Source: Plectrocnemia conspersa
Taxonomy: Eukaryota > Arthropoda > Insecta > Trichoptera > Polycentropodidae
Length of the DNA stretch: 64,000 nt
Assembly: GCA_009617715.1 (NCBI GenBank)
Contig: VTFK01000263.1
Location: 496,001-560,000 of the forward strand
Direction: 5' to 3'
The position numbers were made by a program, and so were the translations under genes. Below, one piece after another: positions 62,101 through 64,000 of the stretch. The notes under the pieces are model-generated. The model was not told where the DNA came from and ran no database searches. It saw nothing but the letters and a program-made list of their open reading frames with translations. The first letter of the stretch is position 1, and the number at the start of each line of letters is the position of its first letter.

Positions 62101-64000
62101 ATTTCTTTATAATTAACTTTAATGAAATATATATATAAGTAAAATTGAATGACTCAAATTTTATAAATAAAATGTCGAAAAGGCAAGAAACGTGAATAGC
62201 AAATAAAATATGTTAGTATACGTTAAAGATATTCTCTATATGTTTTGAGTTTAATGTTAAAAATAGTTTAAATTAATCCAAAAACGTAGCTACACTGCTA
62301 TGGAACAAAGATAAAATTATAGATTGACCAGTTATTATTTAAATTTAAGCATTAGCTCACACATGGTCTCTAGACTGTTTCACTTCCAGCGGACAATCAT
62401 TTCAGTATAAATAATTTCGTTGTTGTTTTTTTAATTTTATTATTCTGATAGATCGATCGTGACGAATAACATTAGAAGAAGCTCGCGCCACTATTAAACG
62501 GATTGATTCTTTCGAACGTGCATCGATGATTTATAGACCTTCTTCTAGATTTATCCAAGGAACAGTGTAGTATTAATTTGACGTTACATACACAGCGAAT
62601 GATTTGTATAAATAGATAAAAAGGATGCTGCCCAACTAATTGCTAAGAGTTACTCAAAAAGGCTCAATACACAACCTGCGTAGACCTCATTCTTTCACTT
62701 TTAATTAATTAAATGGGTAGCGGGATTATTAGGGAGGCTAAGGCCGGGCTGAAGGGCGCACCTCGAGTTCCTTGCGCGCCACCTCGTACTCCCGGTCGTA
62801 CTTCTCATCCTCAATGCTGCCGATGCGAGTGTGGTACGCGATTATGATACTCTTCAGGTTCGCTACAAGACCAAAGCAGTCACGTATGCTTTTAGTTTGC
62901 GCATGCTCCCGCAATGTATAGTTTATTTATTTTTTTCATATTAAAAACCGCCAACTTAGCCTAACAAATGGGTCCCTAACAAGGCCTGAATGGTGAGTGT
63001 AAGCTGTGAAATAGGTATCAGAGTGTCGGAGTTGGGTTGAAGCTATTAGACTCCCTTCGCACGTAGCGTTTTCTCGCCGTAGCCGTGATTCGGACTCAAG
63101 AACAAACCGCAACGTGCGAAGGGTGCCTTATGTGGCCGACGGCAGCGGCCGTATCGTCCGGTCTTCGGCTCAGACACATAACACAACACAATTGTCGACC
63201 ACGGAACCAGCTCAGGGTACGTTAAAAACATCATATGTGTAGTGTGTGTGTGCGTGTGTGTATGTATATGTAAGTGTATAAATGCTTGTGTGTATTGATG
63301 TACTACCTCAACGTCTTTCCTTTTAACGATATATTCCATATCGTATTTCTCGTCTTCCAGAGCGTTGACGCGGTCGTGGTACTGCTTCAGAACCGTCTTA
63401 ATGTCCTCTATAAAATCATCATTCAGCCAAACCGTGAGATAAATTTACAACAATTTAGATATCAATAATCCCATTTTAGACTGAAAGACAGGCAGATAAG
63501 AAAAACAACCTAGCTCTATATAAGATATGCTATTAATGTTAACTGCTGAGTCGCATTAGTGTATTTTTTTTGTTGGTCGGTCATGAAAGTATAATAAGTT
63601 AATAATGTTTGAGCTTATTGAATATTCATAAATAAATTAATAAATCAATTGTGTGATTTGAAACCTCTTGAACAGGAACTCAGTCGCTGGTGTTGACTTA
63701 TCAAATTGTATAATAAATAAATATATAATAATAAAATATTTTACATTGCTGCTAAATTATATATCATACAATCAAAAACTACGAGGGGGCATTCTAATTT
63801 CAATTCTGTTTTACCTTCATTGGCATCATCGACGTTCTTTGCTTTTCCGCAACGTTCTTCAATGATGCGCCTTCTTTCGGCTGCCTTGCGTTCTTGTTCC
63901 TTCTTCAACTCCTCAGCGGCTTTTTTACGGAGAAGCAACTGTCAAATCACAATATGATATAGTCTCGATCATTATTATATTATATATATAAAATTAAAAA
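53095..64000 (-). CDS. wupA: Troponin I gene (wupA), 3' part, alternatively spliced, partial
   Basis: Insect troponin I is the inhibitory subunit of the muscle thin-filament troponin complex; it binds actin, troponin C and troponin T. The exons spell the family's conserved order: LLLRKKAAEELKKEQERK, RRRIIEERCG, an exon-6 segment chosen from four versions, IADLNTQVNDLRGKF, VKP.LKKVSKYENKFAKLQ, RNQLKVVKKKEFTLEEE, KKPDWSKGKPGD. All introns have GT/AG ends and the phases agree (5 to 6 phase 1, 6 to 7 phase 0, 7 to 8 phase 2, then phase 0). The 5' exons, including the start codon, lie beyond position 64000. The 3' end offers two products: an ordinary C-terminus ending at 56611, or a Pro/Ala-rich extension through exons down to 53095. 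The exon at 57538-57678 is one base short of an open frame. The gene identity is very secure; the isoform structure is read from splice signals only. Confidence 0.96.
53340..53417 (-). CDS. wupA: wupA heavy-isoform exon C: Ala/Pro-rich
   Basis: A 78-nt exon between TTATTTTAG and GAAG|GTCAAT, phase 1 at both ends. It encodes APPAAAPAAEPAPAPEAPPA then AAPPAE. Exons B and C share the AE(G) end and the PAPEAPPAA motif, which suggests exon duplication. The intron to exon B is only 70 bases. Confidence 0.84.
53488..53625 (-). CDS. wupA: wupA heavy-isoform exon B: Ala/Pro-rich
   Basis: A 138-nt exon between ATATTTTAG and GAAG|GTACGT, phase 1 at both ends, so it could be included or skipped without frame change. 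It encodes GAPAPAADAAPAAAPAAAP..., then APAPAPAEGAAPAPEAPPAA and PAE. It is lower in Gly and Glu than exon A and close to an Ala/Pro polymer. Confidence 0.85.
54359..54638 (-). CDS. wupA: wupA heavy-isoform exon A: Pro/Ala/Gly/Glu-rich repeats
   Basis: A 280-nt exon with acceptor GGTGGCTTTAG and donor GAAG|GTAAGA, phase 0 in and phase 1 out. It encodes EGEGGEGGEAGPP followed by about ten imperfect repeats of the type PPAEGA / PPADGA (for example AEGAPPADGA). Other frames are also open because of the repeat; the Pro/Ala frame is chosen because it alone fits the flanking phases and continues into the next two exons. Insect flight-muscle troponin H (described from Lethocerus) is a troponin I with such a Pro/Ala tail, thought to reach out from the thin filament. 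That this exon belongs to troponin I here is inferred from splice phases. Confidence 0.85.
54639..56610 (-). other. wupA: 3' UTR of the short isoform and long intron to the heavy exons
   Basis: Just past the short-isoform stop (56440-56610) the sequence is moderately GC-rich and is probably 3' UTR. The rest to 54639 is AT-rich intron with a (TA)n run at 55203-55218. I see no further exon. Confidence 0.6.
56611..56682 (-). CDS. wupA: wupA terminal exon of ordinary troponin I (KKPDWSKGKPGDAQK...stop), with internal donor
   Basis: Acceptor AATTCGCAG. It encodes KKPDWSKGKPGDAQK then VKEEEQEA and a TGA stop (56611-56613). KPDWSKGKPGD is the hallmark C-terminus of insect troponin I. Within it, CAGAAG|GTAAAAG at 56638/56637 is a good 5' splice site in phase 0. 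Using it removes VKEEEQEA and the stop, and joins GDAQK to the Pro/Ala-rich exon at 54359-54638. I saw no clear AATAAA immediately after the stop for the short isoform. Confidence 0.93.
   Translation of the reverse strand, partial: KKPDWSKGKPGDAQKVKEEEQEA
56636..56640 (-). promoter_or_regulatory. wupA: Alternative 5' splice site deciding short versus heavy troponin I
   Basis: The AAG|GTAAAA donor lies inside the terminal coding exon. Reading through gives the normal stop; splicing keeps frame into the EGEGGEGGEAG exon. All four downstream exons keep a consistent phase from this point, which is the main reason to believe the site is used. Confidence 0.7.
57376..57393 (-). CDS. wupA: Possible 18-nt wupA micro-exon (GSSGSK)
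   Basis: Between the EEEDKE exon and the KKPDWSKG exon lies an 18-base stretch with a GGTTTCAG acceptor and an AAAG|GTAACA donor on the minus strand. It is phase 0 at both ends and would insert GSSGSK without changing frame. It is visibly more GC-rich than the surrounding intron. Six-residue cassettes are compatible with optional inclusion near the troponin I C-terminus. Only splice signals support it. Confidence 0.4.
57538..57678 (-). CDS. wupA: wupA exon VKPTLKK...EEEDKE, with a one-base deletion in this sequence
   Basis: Acceptor TTATTTACAG, donor GAG|GTGAGA. It encodes FVKPTLK, then the conserved VSKYENKFAKLQKKAAEFNF, RNQLKVVKKKEFT and LEEEDKE. This is the C-terminal actin/troponin C-binding part. 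The exon is 141 nt; 142 are needed. As written, the frame breaks right after FVKPTLK, at a run of four T on the plus strand (57659-57662), where the family has one more Lys codon base. The wrong frame meets a TAA where the family reads VVKKK. All residues after the break are intact in the shifted frame, so the exon is not decayed. A homopolymer sequencing error is the likeliest cause. Confidence 0.93.
57747..57790 (-). CDS. wupA: wupA constitutive exon IADLNTQVNDLRGKF
   Basis: A 44-nt exon between an acceptor TATATAG and a donor AAATT|GTGAGT, phase 0 in and phase 2 out. It encodes IADLNTQVNDLRGK plus the first two bases of Phe. This segment follows the alternative exon-6 region in insect troponin I and is part of the troponin T-binding coiled region. 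It lies only 68 bases upstream (in transcript direction) of the next exon. Confidence 0.93.
57791..61222 (-). other. Large wupA intron between the exon-6 set and exon IADLN
   Basis: This 3.4-kb intron is mostly AT-rich but holds several GC-richer islands (about 59570-59640, 59740-59850, 59940-60040, 60520-60600, 60680-60770, 60820-60950). An 18-base sequence (TGGTGCAAAATCGATTCT) occurs at 59615-59632 and inverted at 60714-60731, which suggests copies of one dispersed repeat. The islands have no troponin homology. One plus-strand stretch at 59940-60020 can be read DGDLEQEASAALDHAASRPD before a TAG, but I cannot tie it to a gene. Confidence 0.55.
61223..61323 (-). CDS. wupA: wupA mutually exclusive exon 6, version 4 (ends VRKRDWE)
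   Basis: Fourth 101-nt alternative exon, nearest the downstream constitutive exon. Acceptor CATTTCGTAG, donor GAG|GTATTT. It encodes D-DLREIVQEYYDRMYICEGQKWD and LEHEVRKRDWE. This is the version most like the commonly reported fly sequence (EEYYERMYICEGQKWDLEYE, RKKDWE). Phase 1 in and phase 0 out, as for the other versions. Confidence 0.93.
61710..61810 (-). CDS. wupA: wupA mutually exclusive exon 6, version 3 (ends SKIKALE)
   Basis: Third 101-nt alternative exon. Acceptor TTTTCTTCAG (good polypyrimidine tract), donor GAG|GTAAAC. It encodes A-ELQTICAMYWHRMYNLEGDKYD and LERGSKIKALE. The ELQ.IC..Y..RMY..EG.K.DLE pattern is shared with version 4. The last third (RGSKIKALE) differs most from the other versions, and this is the part that abuts the IADLN exon. 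Confidence 0.92.
62762..62862 (-). CDS. wupA: wupA mutually exclusive exon 6, version 2 (ends VARKELE)
   Basis: Second 101-nt alternative exon. Acceptor TCTTGTAG, donor GAG|GTGCGC. It encodes A-NLKSIIIAYHTRIGSIEDEKYD and REYEVARKELE. Its GC content and codon third positions are much richer in G/C than version 4 or the flanking introns. It shares YH.R...EDEKYD with version 1, so these two probably form a closer pair. The phases are identical to those of the other three versions. Confidence 0.92.
63053..63123. repeat. 12-bp inverted repeat (potential RNA stem-loop) between exon-6 versions 1 and 2
   Basis: CCCTTCGCACGT at 63053-63064 is matched by its exact reverse complement at 63112-63123, with a 47-base loop. 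Both arms are GC-rich in an AT-rich intron. Confidence 0.6.
63239..63290. repeat. GT/TG microsatellite in a wupA intron
   Basis: Interrupted (GT)n tract grading into TATG repeats, ending about 17 bases from the 3' end of exon-6 version 1. Confidence 0.7.
63307..63407 (-). CDS. wupA: wupA mutually exclusive exon 6, version 1 (ends VKRKDVE)
   Basis: First of four 101-nt alternative exons in transcript order. Acceptor TTTTATAG, donor GAG|GTAGTA. Phase 1 in and phase 0 out, so it fits between the upstream exon and the exon at 57747. It encodes E-DIKTVLKQYHDRVNALEDEKYD and MEYIVKRKDVE. Together with its siblings it encodes the interchangeable segment that tunes troponin I between muscle types in flies. 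The shared DEKYD/EGDKYD/EGQKWD core aligns across all four versions. Confidence 0.92.
63408..63814 (-). other. wupA intron upstream of the exon-6 set
   Basis: AT-rich intron of 407 bases. I see no further exon version in it. The right margin (63939-64000) is also intron. Confidence 0.6.
63815..63938 (-). CDS. wupA: wupA constitutive exon upstream of the exon-6 set (exon 5 of the fly scheme)
   Basis: This 124-nt exon starts after a TTTGACAG acceptor and ends AATGAAG|GTAAAA. It encodes LLLRKKAAEELKKEQERK, then AAERRRIIEERCG and KAKNVDDANE, ending in phase 1 (one base of the next codon). The basic helix is the part of troponin I that in this family contacts troponin T and the troponin C C-lobe. 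RRRIIEERCG is almost invariant in insects. Reading through the donor continues for about 20 codons of intron, so an apparent open frame here is longer than the exon. Confidence 0.95.

Larger units (their letters stand above)
61324..63306 (-). other. Introns among the mutually exclusive wupA exons (61324-61709, 61811-62761, 62863-63306)
   Basis: All three introns contain patches of unusually high GC for this window (61390-61590, 61860-61950, 62460-62580, 63000-63230). Such patches are expected if RNA structure or protein-binding sites control exon choice. The 63053-63123 patch forms a 12-bp stem. A GT-rich microsatellite lies at 63239-63290, next to exon version 1. Confidence 0.5.

Noticed and set aside
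63046..63339. 97-codon minus-strand frame overlapping exon-6 version 1
   Set aside because: Only its first part is exon. The rest is intron, including the GT microsatellite (HTHTHTHT) read as protein.

Overview
The window is strongly AT-rich animal DNA with short exons separated by long introns. The only gene I can name is the 3' part of insect troponin I (wupA), on the minus strand from the right edge of the window (64000) down to about 53050. This makes the source an insect. Low GC, lepidopteran-like troponin I wording and several DNA-transposon families would suit a moth or butterfly, but the order is inference only.

Right part (about 53.0-64.0 kb). wupA reads right to left. First comes a constitutive exon for the conserved basic helix (LLLRKKAAEELKKEQ...). 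Then four consecutive 101-nt exons with identical phases follow, which are the mutually exclusive exon-6 set. After these come the IADLNTQVNDLRGKF exon, the VKPTLKK...EEEDKE exon, a possible 18-nt micro-exon, and the KKPDWSKGKPGDAQK exon. That last exon either runs to its own stop codon (ordinary troponin I) or uses an internal splice donor to enter four further exons. The first three of these encode a Pro/Ala/Gly/Glu-rich tail, so the locus appears to make a 'heavy' troponin I (troponin H type) by alternative splicing. One constitutive exon is one base short of an open frame (57538-57678), which looks like a homopolymer error or a real lesion. The 5' exons lie beyond the right edge.

Middle (about 43.4-53.1 kb). 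An AT-rich intergenic stretch follows the end of wupA. At 49.63-49.86 kb there is a promoter-like island with an Inr-like TCAGT, two CACGTG boxes and a clean splice donor on the minus strand. At 43.42-43.44 kb there is a possible start-codon exon, also minus. These suggest a second minus-strand gene whose coding exons lie further left or outside the window.

Left part (1-43 kb). I find no convincing protein-coding gene. The sequence is very AT-rich and is broken by 150-850 bp islands of higher GC without long reading frames. They look like conserved non-coding or regulatory DNA in a large intron or gene desert. Scattered among them are mobile elements: a 712-bp hAT element with 8-bp target duplication and a transposase N-terminal remnant; a nested transposon cluster at 27-31.3 kb (piggyBac-type ends inserted in a LINE reverse-transcriptase remnant, with a hAT MITE, a G/C-rich foldback element and a tRNA-like SINE candidate inside); a pair of perfect 120-bp inverted repeats; a 25-bp perfect hairpin beside a decayed Lys-rich reading frame; and a long stem-loop near 42 kb. 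No CRISPR array, rRNA or credible functional tRNA was seen.
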